A model generated the notes under the pieces. It did no database searches. It was not told where the DNA came from and was given only the letters and a program-made list of their open reading frames with translations. A stretch of 17,630 nt of DNA, taken from Cohaesibacteraceae bacterium. GTDB lineage: Bacteria > Pseudomonadota > Alphaproteobacteria > Rhizobiales > Cohaesibacteraceae. How positions within the stretch are numbered: position 1 is the stretch's first letter; every line of letters starts with the position of its first letter. The stretch is taken from contig JAESRR010000175.1 of NCBI GenBank assembly GCA_016764535.1, positions 3,008-20,637 on the forward strand, given 5' to 3'. The position numbers were made by a program, and so were the translations under genes. Positions 7,361-15,917 of this stretch are shown in pieces.

Positions 7361-8724
7361 ACGATTTCCAATAGTTTTTTCATTGTCGCACGATATCTGG
7401 TTTCAATTTCATTGCGATGAACGTGGGTTCCGTTTTCCACCATTTTACGGCCAGCAGACCACACATCGGTAATAGCTCCATCGTCTCCGGCGAAAATCAA
7501 ACCATCCAGCCACTGGTTTTTTTGCAGACCGGCAATGGACAGATTATTGAGATCCAGCGTCAGCATATCTGCGAGATTTCCTTCCGCGATTTCTCCTGCT
7601 TTACGGCCAAGGGCTCTGGAACTACCTTTACAAACAGACTCAAACAAAAACTGTCCAACAGATCCTTCTCCAGGCAGCATCAGGTTGCGAGCGTTGTGGC
7701 GCAAACGTTGACTATACTCAAGTGTTCGCAACTCTTCAGATAGTGATATCCGGATATTTGAATCAGATCCTATGCCAATAAGTCCGCCATGTTCCATAAA
7801 TTCGGGACCATTGAAAATGCCATCACCAAGATTGCTCTCGGTTATGGGACAGAGACCTGTCACTGCACCGGATTGTGCAAGATCGCGTGTTTCGATTTCA
7901 TCCATATGAGTGCAATGGATCAGACACCAGCGGTCATCAATCGGGGCATTATCGAGAATCCATCGCATTGGGCGAGAACCATAATCTTTGCGGATCTCCT
8001 CAATTTCAGGAATTTGTTCGGCGACATGACAATGGATAGGTCCATCAGGCATTATTTCAACGCATGCATTAATTTGCGATGCGGGAACGGCACGCAGGGA
8101 ATGCGGAGCGATGCCCAAAACTGCATCATCTGGTAGATTTGAGATGTAATCCCTGCAACGGTTTGTCAGGATTTCAAATCGATCGATTGAATTCCTGAAA
8201 CGTAATTGTCCACCTTTGAGGGGGCGACCATCAGATCCACCGGTATTGTAGAGTACCGGTAACAAAGTCAGGCCGATACCGGTTTGTGATGCTGATGCAC
8301 AAATGCGCTCGGATAATTCGCCAATATCCACATATTCGGCACCGCCGGGCTGATTATGCAAATAATGGAATTCGCCGACTGCGGCATAGCCCGCTTCCTG
8401 CATTTCCATAAAAACCAATGCAGCAATAGCTTCAATATCGTCAGGTGTTAACCGATCAAGGAAACGATACATCAGGTCGCGCCAACTCCAGAAACTATCC
8501 CGTTTTTTAAACCGTGTTTCGGTCATTCCAGCCATGGCACGCTGAAACGAATGACTGTGGAGATTATGCGGAGCGGGAAGCAATGCCCTGTCGATTAACA
8601 GATCATCTTCCGGCTCTGCTGAAGTGTTGGGTTCAACAGATGAAATGTGCCCGCTTGCATCAATTTCGATACGAACATTCTCGGCCCAGCCTTTGGGCAA
8701 AAGCGCATTTTTTACAAACAGCAT
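7357..8724 (-). CDS. hutF: Formimidoylglutamate deiminase HutF
   Basis: A 455-residue zinc amidohydrolase that converts N-formimidoyl-L-glutamate to N-formyl-L-glutamate and ammonia, the fourth step of the five-step histidine route. Metal and catalytic residues are all visible: H56 and H58 in HNLHSHSFQRAMAG, H233 and E236 in HCHVAEQ, H270/H273 in LIHCTH, and D321 in GIGSDSNIR. LCPITESNLGDG is a further HutF hallmark. The open frame reaches 8766, but those extra 14 residues have no family counterpart. The ATG at 8724-8722 has GGTGA just upstream and begins MLFVKNALLPKGW. It is transcribed leftward, first gene of hutF-hutC, divergent from hutIHGU. Its presence, with hutG, shows the formylglutamate branch rather than direct formimidoylglutamate hydrolysis to formamide. 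Confidence 0.95.
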   Translation of the reverse strand: MLFVKNALLPKGWAENVRIEIDASGHISSVEPNTSAEPEDDLLIDRALLPAPHNLHSHSFQRAMAGMTETRFKKRDSFWSWRDLMYRFLDRLTPDDIEAIAALVFMEMQEAGYAAVGEFHYLHNQPGGAEYVDIGELSERICASASQTGIGLTLLPVLYNTGGSDGRPLKGGQLRFRNSIDRFEILTNRCRDYISNLPDDAVLGIAPHSLRAVPASQINACVEIMPDGPIHCHVAEQIPEIEEIRKDYGSRPMRWILDNAPIDDRWCLIHCTHMDEIETRDLAQSGAVTGLCPITESNLGDGIFNGPEFMEHGGLIGIGSDSNIRISLSEELRTLEYSQRLRHNARNLMLPGEGSVGQFLFESVCKGSSRALGRKAGEIAEGNLADMLTLDLNNLSIAGLQKNQWLDGLIFAGDDGAITDVWSAGRKMVENGTHVHRNEIETRYRATMKKLLEIV

Positions 8725-8740
8725 AAATTCACCAATTATT

Positions 8741-8752
8741 ATGTATGGACAT
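8741..8752. promoter_or_regulatory. Candidate HutC operator 1
   Basis: ATGTATGGACAT, in the 90-bp gap between divergent hutF and hutI, has matching ATGT/ACAT ends. It resembles the TGTATATACA-type core known for HutC in other proteobacteria. It overlaps the candidate -35 box of hutI. The sequence is seen directly; binding is inferred. Confidence 0.5.
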
Positions 8753-8776
8753 ATTGATATATACACTGCATAAAAT
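8746..8776 (+). promoter_or_regulatory. Candidate sigma-70 promoter for hutI
   Basis: TGGACA (8746-8751) and TAAAAT (8771-8776) each match the consensus at five of six positions, with a slightly long 19-nt spacer. Both HutC-like sites lie on or between the boxes, as expected for repression by occlusion. No equally clear leftward promoter for hutF was found. Confidence 0.35.
8754..8765. promoter_or_regulatory. Candidate HutC operator 2
   Basis: TTGATATATACA differs at one position from TTGTATATACA-type HutC sites and lies one base after operator 1. Two adjacent sites between the divergent genes would let HutC repress hutFC and hutIHGU together. The AT-rich core may also be part of a -10 element. 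Confidence 0.5.
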
Positions 8777-8814
8777 AAGCAGAAAATTCAAGAGACCATT
8801 TGAGGACGGATTTA

Positions 8815-10050
8815 ATGATCACAGCAAAATTGGAAACGACTGGTGTTTCCGGACTTTGCAATATCCGCCTTGCAACCATGTCCCGGGGCATAATCCGAGC
8901 CTATGGGCTGGTTGAAGATGCCGTGTTGTTAATCCATCACGGGCGAATTTTATGGTGTGGTGAAGGTGCCGAATTACCTGACGAATACAAAAGTATTCAG
9001 TTGATGGATGGGGAGGGACGTCTTGTTACCCCAGGTTTTATTGACTGCCATACGCATCTTGTATTTGGGGGAGACAGGGCACGGGAATTTGAACTGCGCC
9101 TTGAAGGTGCATCTTATGAAGAAATTTCACGATCTGGTGGTGGTATTCGCTCAACTGTTAAAGCCACACGTACTGCAAGTGAAAAGCAATTGCTGGCAGA
9201 AGCACTGAAACGGGTTGATCATTTGATAGCGGAAGGCGTTACGACGCTGGAGATCAAATCCGGCTATGGGCTGGATCTCGACACAGAGCTTAAAATGTTA
9301 CGTGTCGCGCGGGCGATAGGCACTGAGCGAGATGTTCTTGTTCAGACCACATTTCTTGGAGCACACGCAGTCCCGGAAGAATTTGATGGGCGGAGTGACG
9401 CATTTATAGATCATGTTGTTAATGACATGCTGCCGCGTGTTGCCGGGGAAAAACTTGCTGATGCAGTTGACGGGTTTTGTGAGGGCATAGCATTCAATCC
9501 CGCTCAGATCGAACGCGTTTTCGCAAAATCAAAAGAACTCGGGTTACCTGTAAAACTTCACGCCGAGCAACTCTCCAATTTGGGCGGAGCAGCAATGGCG
9601 GCGCGAAATGGAGCGCTATCTGCGGATCATCTTGAATATCTGGACGAGGCTGGTGTCGTCACATTGGCCGAATGTGGCACGGTTGCTGTACTGCTGCCAG
9701 GAGCTTTTTACACGCTTCGAGAAAAACAATATCCACCGATCTCGACATTCCGAAAACACAATGTTCCAATAGCGATTGCCACAGATGCCAATCCCGGTTC
9801 ATCCCCTCTGACTTCCATTCTCCTTGTACTCAATATGGCTTGCACGATATTTCGGATGACACCGGAAGAAGCTCTGGCTGGAGTGACGCGAAATGCTGCT
9901 CTGGCTTTGGGGTTGGGTGAAACCCACGGAACTGTTGAAGTCGGTAAAATCGCTGACCTTGCAATCTGGGACGTTCGCGAACCAGCTGAGCTCGCCTATC
10001 GCATTGGCTTTAACCCCTTACATAAACGCATTACCGGATCTCTCTCATGA
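8815..10050 (+). CDS. hutI: Imidazolonepropionase HutI
   Basis: A 411-residue cytosolic metal-dependent amidohydrolase that opens the imidazolone ring of 4-imidazolone-5-propionate to give N-formimidoyl-L-glutamate. Metal ligands are H79 and H81 in [15 protein letters not shown]249 in [12 protein letters not shown] and D324 in [10 protein letters not shown], the same numbers I recall for Bacillus Hut[14 protein letters not shown] and SADHLEYL are also family motifs. The frame is open from TTG 8800, but ATG 8815 has GAGGA at 8802-8806 with an 8-nt spacer and is the better start. It is the first gene of the rightward hut operon, and its TGA overlaps the hutH ATG by 4 nt (ATGA at 10047-10050), which implies coupled translation. 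Confidence 0.95.
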   Translation: MITAKLETTGVSGLCNIRLATMSRGIIRAYGLVEDAVLLIHHGRILWCGEGAELPDEYKSIQLMDGEGRLVTPGFIDCHTHLVFGGDRAREFELRLEGASYEEISRSGGGIRSTVKATRTASEKQLLAEALKRVDHLIAEGVTTLEIKSGYGLDLDTELKMLRVARAIGTERDVLVQTTFLGAHAVPEEFDGRSDAFIDHVVNDMLPRVAGEKLADAVDGFCEGIAFNPAQIERVFAKSKELGLPVKLHAEQLSNLGGAAMAARNGALSADHLEYLDEAGVVTLAECGTVAVLLPGAFYTLREKQYPPISTFRKHNVPIAIATDANPGSSPLTSILLVLNMACTIFRMTPEEALAGVTRNAALALGLGETHGTVEVGKIADLAIWDVREPAELAYRIGFNPLHKRITGSLS

Positions 10051-11597
10051 CAGATATGATGACTTTAACACCTGGCGAGATTACGCTTGCGGACCTCGAA
10101 AAAATTTACCGTACGCAATGTCCGGTAAAGCTGCACCGTTCATCGCAACATGGAGTTGATCGAGCAGCTCTGATCATTACGGAAGCCGCAGCAGGTGAGC
10201 CTGCAGTTTATGGGGTAAATACTGGTTTCGGCAAATTGGCGTCAACGCGTATTCCTGCCGGCGATACCGCGAAATTACAGCGTAACCTTATTCTTTCGCA
10301 TTGCTGTGGCGTTGGCAAAGAAACACCGGTTGATATTGTCCGGTTGATGATGGCTTTGAAGCTGTTCTCTTTGGGTCGTGGTGCCTCGGGCGTACGCTGG
10401 GAATTGATTGAACTCGTTGAACAATTGCTGGAACGGAACGTCACGCCGGTCGTGCCGCAACAAGGGTCTGTCGGTGCATCGGGTGATTTGGCACCACTCG
10501 CACATATGACAGCGGTTCTGCTGGGCGAGGGCGAAGCCTGGTATGGTGGCGAACGTCTACCCTCAAATATTGCACTGGAAAGAGCCGGCCTTGTTCCCAT
10601 TGAACTCGGCCCAAAAGAAGGCCTTGGGTTTATCAACGGCACGCAGTTTTCGACAGCCATGGCTTTAGCCGGGCTATTTCGGGCATGGGATTCTGCACGT
10701 AGTTCACTTGTAACCGGAGCATTGTCCACGGATTCAGCAATGGGTTCTGCAGCGCCCTTCCGTGAAGGTATTCATACACTTCGCGGGCATGCAGGGCAGA
10801 TTGCCGCGGCTCAAACATTGCGGGCTTTGATGCAGGGCAGTGATATTCGCGAAAGTCATCGGGTGGGCGATGAAAGGGTACAGGATCCCTACTGCATTCG
10901 TTGTCAGCCGCAAGTTGTTGGTGCCTGCCTTGATTTGTTGGCGCAATCAGCCAAAACACTTGAAATTGAAGCGAACGCGGTTACCGATAACCCTCTTGTG
11001 TTTTATGAAGACAACGCAATTATCTCCGGGGGTAATTTTCACGCAGAACCGGTTGCATTTGCAGCTGATCAAATAGCCATTGCCATTGCTGAACTGGGTT
11101 CTATTGCCCAGCGACGGATCGCGTTGATGGTTGATCCGGCTCTTAATTTTGGGCTGCCGGCTTTCCTTTCACCCAATCCAGGAATTAATTCCGGATTTAT
11201 GATTGCGGAAGTGACGAGCGCAGCATTGATGTCGGAAAATAAACAGCGCGCAAATCCTTGTTCTGTTGATTCAACGCCGACCAGCGCAAATCAGGAAGAT
11301 CACGTATCCATGGCCGCCCATGGGGCATGCCGCTTGCAGGATATGAATGACAATCTGGCGCGAATAATCGGGATTGAACTGCTGACAGCAAGCCAGGGAG
11401 TTGAATTACGTGGTCCAATAAAGACCAGCAAAACCCTTCAGCATGCTATTTCCCGGCTGCGGATGGATTGTGAAAGTCTTGGAGATGATCGCTATCTTGC
11501 GCCTGATCTTCAGAAGGCGGGAGATATTGTGATCGCGGGAGATTTGATTTCAGCGGTTGGAAGAGACCTGTTTCCAACTCTTGAAGGGCTGCGCTGA
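10047..11597 (+). CDS. hutH: Histidine ammonia-lyase HutH
   Basis: A 516-residue enzyme that removes ammonia from L-histidine to give urocanate, the entry step of the pathway. The self-forming MIO cofactor comes from A144-S145-G146 in [15 protein letters not shown]. The active-site tyrosine is in [10 protein letters not shown] (Y55 in YGVN). [47 protein letters not shown] and [12 protein letters not shown] are further aromatic-amino-acid lyase signatures, and the choice of histidine over phenylalanine is supported by its place among hut genes. Length is typical. It overlaps hutI by 4 nt at the start and hutG by 1 nt at the end (TGATG at 11595-11599). Confidence 0.96.
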   Translation: MTDMMTLTPGEITLADLEKIYRTQCPVKLHRSSQHGVDRAALIITEAAAGEPAVYGVNTGFGKLASTRIPAGDTAKLQRNLILSHCCGVGKETPVDIVRLMMALKLFSLGRGASGVRWELIELVEQLLERNVTPVVPQQGSVGASGDLAPLAHMTAVLLGEGEAWYGGERLPSNIALERAGLVPIELGPKEGLGFINGTQFSTAMALAGLFRAWDSARSSLVTGALSTDSAMGSAAPFREGIHTLRGHAGQIAAAQTLRALMQGSDIRESHRVGDERVQDPYCIRCQPQVVGACLDLLAQSAKTLEIEANAVTDNPLVFYEDNAIISGGNFHAEPVAFAADQIAIAIAELGSIAQRRIALMVDPALNFGLPAFLSPNPGINSGFMIAEVTSAALMSENKQRANPCSVDSTPTSANQEDHVSMAAHGACRLQDMNDNLARIIGIELLTASQGVELRGPIKTSKTLQHAISRLRMDCESLGDDRYLAPDLQKAGDIVIAGDLISAVGRDLFPTLEGLR

Positions 11598-12406
11598 TGG
11601 AGCCGGTTCGGATCACACGAGGTAGTAGCCCGATCATTCTCGGGATTCCGCATACAGGAACATTTATCCCGGAAGACATATTGGCGAATCTCAATGAAAC
11701 CGGAAGGGCAATTGCAGATACCGACTGGCACATAGATCGCCTGTATGCAGACCTGCTTGATAATGTGACATTGGTTGAGGCGACATATTCAAGATATGTT
11801 ATTGATGCAAATAGAGATCCCGAGGGTGTGTCGCTCTATCCGGGACAAAATACGACAACCCTTTGTCCGTTAACAGATTTTGATGGCAGGCCCATTTATC
11901 TCGAAGGCAGGGAACCTGCGACTGCTGAAATTGAAGCAAGGCGAAAAGAGTTCCATGCACCATATCACTCGGCACTGCGACAGGAAATTGAACGGGTAAA
12001 AGCCATTCATGGCATTGCCGTCTTGTATGATTGTCATTCCATACGATCCAAAATTCCCTATTTGTTCGAAGGTGAACTACCGATTTTCAATGTGGGCACC
12101 AATCTGGGTGCTACCTGTGATGTCGTCTTTGAGAATCTGGCATCAACTGCAATTCAATCTAACGCGGAATTCCCCTCTGTCATGAATGGCAGGTTTAAGG
12201 GCGGCTGGACAACAAGACACTATGGACGCCCCGAACATGCCGAGCATGCCATCCAGATGGAAATAGCGCAGCGGGCCTACATGACGGAATCCCCGCCGTG
12301 GTCCTGGTCTGAAGATCGGGCAACCAAAATACGACCAATATTAAAATCCCTGCTGCAAAATATGGAACGCGCTGCGCTTAAGCTGGCCGCGGAAAATGAG
12401 AAGTGA
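11597..12406 (+). CDS. hutG: N-formylglutamate deformylase HutG
   Basis: A 269-residue amidohydrolase that cleaves N-formyl-L-glutamate to glutamate and formate, the last step of the pathway and the partner of HutF. IPHTG (17-21), [10 protein letters not shown] (41-50), [12 protein letters not shown] (66-77) and [12 protein letters not shown] (143-154) are the family motifs, with probable metal ligands H19 and H147. [11 protein letters not shown] and [13 protein letters not shown] also match. It belongs to the N-formylglutamate amidohydrolase family, not the arginase-like formimidoylglutamase that is also sometimes called HutG. The ATG overlaps the hutH stop by one base, and the stop is 7 nt before the chosen hutU start. 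Confidence 0.94.
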   Translation: MEPVRITRGSSPIILGIPHTGTFIPEDILANLNETGRAIADTDWHIDRLYADLLDNVTLVEATYSRYVIDANRDPEGVSLYPGQNTTTLCPLTDFDGRPIYLEGREPATAEIEARRKEFHAPYHSALRQEIERVKAIHGIAVLYDCHSIRSKIPYLFEGELPIFNVGTNLGATCDVVFENLASTAIQSNAEFPSVMNGRFKGGWTTRHYGRPEHAEHAIQMEIAQRAYMTESPPWSWSEDRATKIRPILKSLLQNMERAALKLAAENEK

Positions 12407-12413
12407 ATTTCCC

Positions 12414-14090
12414 ATGACAATTGATCGTTCTCACAACGCACGCGAAGTACGCTCTCCTCACGGTTCTGAATTGAACTGTGAATCCTGGCAAACCGAAGCG
12501 CCTTATCGGATGTTGATGAATAATCTGGATCCCGATGTAGCGGAGAATCCTAACGAGCTGGTTGTATATGGTGGAATTGGGCGTGCCACCCGTAACTGGG
12601 AAGCGTTTGATAATATTACACGCCAGCTTAAAATCCTGAAAAGCGATGAAACACTGTTGGTTCAATCGGGAAAGCCGGTTGGTGTTTTCCAGACCCATGC
12701 CGATGCACCCCGCGTTTTGATAGCCAACTCTAACCTGGTGCCACATTGGGCAACATGGGATCACTTCAATCACCTCGATAAACTCGGGTTGATGATGTAT
12801 GGTCAGATGACTGCCGGATCATGGATTTACATAGGTACCCAGGGTATTGTTCAGGGAACTTACGAAACTTTCGTTGAAGTCGGACGCCAGCATTATGATG
12901 GTAATCTACAAGGCAAATGGGTTCTGACCGGGGGACTTGGTGGCATGGGTGGTGCCCAGCCTTTGGCAGCTGTAATGGCCGGGGCCTGTTGTCTGGCAGT
13001 TGAATGTAATGAAGACAGCATCGATTTCCGGTTGCGTACCCGTTATGTCGATGCCAAAGCCAAAACTCTGGATGAAGCGCTGGAAATGATTGAGCGCTGG
13101 ACCTCCGCTGGAGAAGCGAAGTCCGTTGGATTGTTGGGAAATGCCGCGGATGTATTTACCGAAATGGTTGAGCGTGGCGTGAAACCGCATTTGGTGACCG
13201 ATCAGACTTCGGCACATGATCCGGTAAATGGATATTTGCCGCAGGGCTGGACAATGGCGCAATGGATCGAGAAACGAGAAAGCGATCCAAAGTCCGTCGA
13301 GAAAGCAGCCAGAGCTTCGATGCGTGTACAGGTTGAAGCTATGCTCGCGTTTCATGAGCAGGGAATTCCTACTGTAGATTATGGCAATAACATCCGGCAG
13401 ATTGCGAAAGAAGAGGGTCTCGAAAACGCCTTTGATTTTCCAGGATTTGTTCCAGCCTATATTCGACCTCTATTTTGTCGCGGAGTTGGCCCGTTCCGCT
13501 GGGTGGCTTTGTCCGGTGATCCTGAAGACATCTATAAGACCGATCAGAAGGTCAAGGAACTCATTCCGGACGACAAGCATTTACATAACTGGCTTGATAT
13601 GGCTCGTGAACGCATTGCATTTCAGGGGCTTCCAGCGCGAATTTGCTGGGTAGGCCTTGGTGAACGCCATCGCCTCGGGCTTGCATTCAATGAAATGGTT
13701 CGTAGTGGAGAATTAAAAGCGCCGGTTGTGATAGGCCGCGATCATCTGGATTCCGGGTCGGTGGCTAGTCCCAATCGTGAAACAGAATCGATGAAAGACG
13801 GGTCGGACGCAGTTTCCGATTGGCCGTTGCTCAATGCATTGCTGAATACGGCGTCGGGAGCGACCTGGGTCAGTCTTCATCACGGTGGCGGCGTTGGTAT
13901 GGGGTTTTCACAGCATTCCGGCATGGTGATTTGTTGTGATGGGACCGACGATGCCCAAAGGCGTATTGGGCGAGTGCTTTGGAATGATCCGGCAACTGGC
14001 GTCATGCGCCATGCTGATGCCGGTTACGATATTGCGATCGATTGTGCCAAGGAGCATGGGTTAAATCTTCCGTCGATTGACCCTGCGTAA
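12414..14090 (+). CDS. hutU: Urocanate hydratase HutU
   Basis: A 558-residue NAD+-dependent urocanase that adds water to urocanate to give 4-imidazolone-5-propionate. The start chosen ([20 protein letters not shown]) matches family N-termini; an in-frame ATG at 12396 would add six residues and overlap hutG by 11 nt. The dinucleotide-binding region has [18 protein letters not shown] from about residue 173. The active-site Cys is C411 in ARICWVG, corresponding to Cys410 of the Pseudomonas enzyme. [31 protein letters not shown] and [16 protein letters not shown] are near-invariant urocanase blocks. It closes the hutIHGU run; 128 nt separate it from the TRAP genes on the same strand. Confidence 0.96.
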   Translation: MTIDRSHNAREVRSPHGSELNCESWQTEAPYRMLMNNLDPDVAENPNELVVYGGIGRATRNWEAFDNITRQLKILKSDETLLVQSGKPVGVFQTHADAPRVLIANSNLVPHWATWDHFNHLDKLGLMMYGQMTAGSWIYIGTQGIVQGTYETFVEVGRQHYDGNLQGKWVLTGGLGGMGGAQPLAAVMAGACCLAVECNEDSIDFRLRTRYVDAKAKTLDEALEMIERWTSAGEAKSVGLLGNAADVFTEMVERGVKPHLVTDQTSAHDPVNGYLPQGWTMAQWIEKRESDPKSVEKAARASMRVQVEAMLAFHEQGIPTVDYGNNIRQIAKEEGLENAFDFPGFVPAYIRPLFCRGVGPFRWVALSGDPEDIYKTDQKVKELIPDDKHLHNWLDMARERIAFQGLPARICWVGLGERHRLGLAFNEMVRSGELKAPVVIGRDHLDSGSVASPNRETESMKDGSDAVSDWPLLNALLNTASGATWVSLHHGGGVGMGFSQHSGMVICCDGTDDAQRRIGRVLWNDPATGVMRHADAGYDIAIDCAKEHGLNLPSIDPA

Positions 14091-14116
14091 CGATAATTCT
14101 ACCGAAATCAAGCCTG

Positions 14117-14152
14117 TTATTCCGGCCCATTGGCCTGGTTTGCACGGAATAA
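14117..14152 (+). other. Inverted repeat between hutU and the TRAP genes
   Basis: TTATTCCG (14117-14124) and CGGAATAA (14145-14152) form a perfect 8-bp stem around a 20-nt loop that contains its own GCC/GGC pair. It begins 27 nt after the hutU stop and ends 67 nt before the dctP start. It could be a weak terminator, a processing site or an operator for the transporter. No T-run follows. Confidence 0.35.
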
Positions 14153-14218
14153 AATTGGTGAAATCAGATCAATCCGCCTGCCCATCCTGGGCTTTGCGGT
14201 TTGTACGAGGAGGAAGAA

Positions 14219-15322
14219 ATGAAAAGAAGACAATTTTTGAAGGGAGCAGGTGTTGCTGCTGCCGGTAGTGTTGCAGTTTCTGCGCTTGCAACACCTGCGC
14301 TCGCTCAGGGTAAGCGGCAATGGCGAATGGTGACATCATGGCCCAAAAATTTGCCCGGTCCTGGTGTAGCTGCACAAAGCCTTGCAGATCGTATTACGGC
14401 ACTTTCAGGTGGTCGCATTGAAGTAAAACTATACGCCGCCGGTGAAATTGTACCTGGACGCGGTGTATTTGATGCTGTGTCCGAAGGCACCGCAGATCTA
14501 TATCATTCGGTTCCAGCGTATTGGGGTTCCAAATCCAAGGGCTTTTTGCTTTTCGGCTCCCAGCCTTTTGGTTTAACTGCCGATGAACAATTTGGCTGGA
14601 TGGCTCATGGTGGCGGTCAGGCGTTGTATGACGAAATGTATGCACGGTTTAACCTCAAGCCATTTCTGTGCGGCAATTCCGGTCCACAATGGGCGGGTTG
14701 GTTTCGTAAGGAAATTAACTCCGTTGACGATCTGAAAGGGTTGCGTTTCAGAACAACCGGCCTCGCATCTGAAATGGCCTCCAAACTTGGAATGTCGGTT
14801 CAGGCCATGGGTGGTCGTGCGATGTTCCAGGCACTACAAACTGGCACGCTGGATGCCGGTGAATTCATCGGCCCGTGGACTGATAGTGCACTGGGTTATT
14901 ATCAGATTGCCAAACATTATTATTGGCCTGGTGTTGGTGAGCCATCATCTGCTGAAGAATGTGCAGTGAACGCTTCCGCCTATGCTGACCTGCCGGATGA
15001 TTTGAAACAGACTGTCTCGATGGCCTGTGAATCACTCTATAATCCAGTATGGACCGAATACACCACCAATCATGCCAAAGCGTTGAAAATGCTGGTTGCT
15101 GAAAAAGGTGTACTGGTCAAACGCCTGCCCGAAGATGTCATCATCGCGATGGGTAACGCAGCTGGTGAAGTGATTGCTGATCTTAAGGCCAATGACGATG
15201 AACTGGTTCAGCGGATCACGCAAAGCTATCTTGCCTATCGTGCTGCGATGCGTGAATACAAAGGTTATGCTGACAACGGTCAGATGAATGCACGCGGCCT
15301 TGATTACAATTACGGCGGCTAG
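14219..15322 (+). CDS. TRAP transporter substrate-binding protein (DctP family, TakP-like)
   Basis: A 367-residue periplasmic binding protein that delivers its ligand to the DctQ/DctM membrane pair. The N-terminus has a twin-arginine motif, RRQFLKGAG (R3-R4), a mildly hydrophobic Ala-rich stretch and a cut site after ATPALA (29), so Tat export is likely. ATG 14219 follows a strong GAGGAGGAAG (14208-14217). The fold is recognisable from WPKNLPGPGVAAQSLADRI, LYAAGEIVPGRGVFDAVSEG, WFRKEINSVDDLKGLRFRTT (R178, the conserved carboxylate-binding arginine) and GEFIGPWTDSALGYYQIAKH. The layout resembles TakP, the alpha-keto acid binder: E215 and E241 fall where TakP places its metal-binding glutamates, although Phe replaces Trp after the first. 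The ligand is unknown. Its place after hutU suggests histidine, urocanate or an imidazole carboxylate, by context only. Confidence 0.9.
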   Translation: MKRRQFLKGAGVAAAGSVAVSALATPALAQGKRQWRMVTSWPKNLPGPGVAAQSLADRITALSGGRIEVKLYAAGEIVPGRGVFDAVSEGTADLYHSVPAYWGSKSKGFLLFGSQPFGLTADEQFGWMAHGGGQALYDEMYARFNLKPFLCGNSGPQWAGWFRKEINSVDDLKGLRFRTTGLASEMASKLGMSVQAMGGRAMFQALQTGTLDAGEFIGPWTDSALGYYQIAKHYYWPGVGEPSSAEECAVNASAYADLPDDLKQTVSMACESLYNPVWTEYTTNHAKALKMLVAEKGVLVKRLPEDVIIAMGNAAGEVIADLKANDDELVQRITQSYLAYRAAMREYKGYADNGQMNARGLDYNYGG

Positions 15323-15330
15323 TTCGTTAC

Positions 15331-15361
15331 TACCCTCGCGGTCTGTTTGGTCGCGAGGGTA
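15331..15361 (+). other. Intercistronic hairpin between dctP and dctQ
   Basis: TACCCTCGCG (15331-15340) pairs perfectly with CGCGAGGGTA (15352-15361) around an 11-nt loop, giving a 10-bp GC-rich stem. It starts 8 nt after the dctP stop. No T-run follows. Such hairpins after binding-protein genes commonly protect the upstream mRNA or partly stop transcription, so that the binding protein outnumbers the membrane subunits. Confidence 0.65.
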
Positions 15362-15380
15362 ATTTGGGGATGGAGTATCA

Positions 15381-15917
15381 ATGCCACTTCCGGCACAGTT
15401 AATTTTAAACGGACTTGAAACTGTCAATAATCGGGTTGGCAAAACCATTCGTTGGTTCGCCCTGATCATGGTTTTGTTACAGTTCGGAATTGTCCTGCTT
15501 CGCTATCTCTTTGGCATCAGTTTTGTTTTTTTGGGCGAAGGCGTGCTCTACATGCATGCAGCGCTTTTTATGCTGGGGGCTGGATACACCATGGTTGTCG
15601 ATGGCCATGTTCGAGTCGATATTTTTTACGCCGGGTTTTCACAGAACAAAAAAGCAGCGGTCAATTTATTTGGGCACATTGTGTTTCTGTTGCCAATGTG
15701 CGCGATGATTGCCTGGACCAGTTGGCGTTCCGTTGTAAATAGTTGGTCAATTCTGGAAGGGCCGATTTCGGTGGGGGGAATTCCCGCATCGTTTCTCTTG
15801 AAAAGTCTGATTCCCGCGTTTTGTGTCCTGTTGTTTATTCAGGCTCTGGTTGCGATTGGCCGCGATGCATCGGTACTTTTTGGTTGTAATAAAAATAGCG
15901 CTGAAAGCATTGAATAA
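15381..15917 (+). CDS. TRAP transporter small permease (DctQ family)
   Basis: A 178-residue inner-membrane protein, the small subunit of the tripartite transporter. It has about four hydrophobic helices: near 24-44 (WFALIMVLLQFGIVLLRYLF), 48-75, 92-113 and 134-158. FLGEGVLYMHAALFMLGAGY followed by DGHVRVDIFY is the typical DctQ signature around helices 2 and 3. ATG 15381 has GGGGATGGAG at 15366-15375. It is 58 nt after dctP, across the hairpin, and its TAA overlaps the dctM ATG by one base, so the two membrane subunits are probably made in equal amounts. Confidence 0.88.
   Translation: MPLPAQLILNGLETVNNRVGKTIRWFALIMVLLQFGIVLLRYLFGISFVFLGEGVLYMHAALFMLGAGYTMVVDGHVRVDIFYAGFSQNKKAAVNLFGHIVFLLPMCAMIAWTSWRSVVNSWSILEGPISVGGIPASFLLKSLIPAFCVLLFIQALVAIGRDASVLFGCNKNSAESIE

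Noticed and set aside
7789..8136. Plus-strand frame of 115 codons inside hutF
   Set aside because: HutF motifs, including metal ligands, are read from the other strand across this stretch, and the antisense product has no recognisable features.
12396..12413. Upstream ATG adding six residues (MRSEFP) to HutU
   Set aside because: Family proteins begin close to the ATG at 12414, and the longer form would overlap hutG by 11 nt. It remains possible since neither start has a strong ribosome binding site.
14201..14218. TTG start giving MYEEEE before the TRAP binding protein
   Set aside because: Those codons are the ribosome binding site (GAGGAGGAAG) of the ATG at 14219, which also puts the twin-arginine motif right at the N-terminus.
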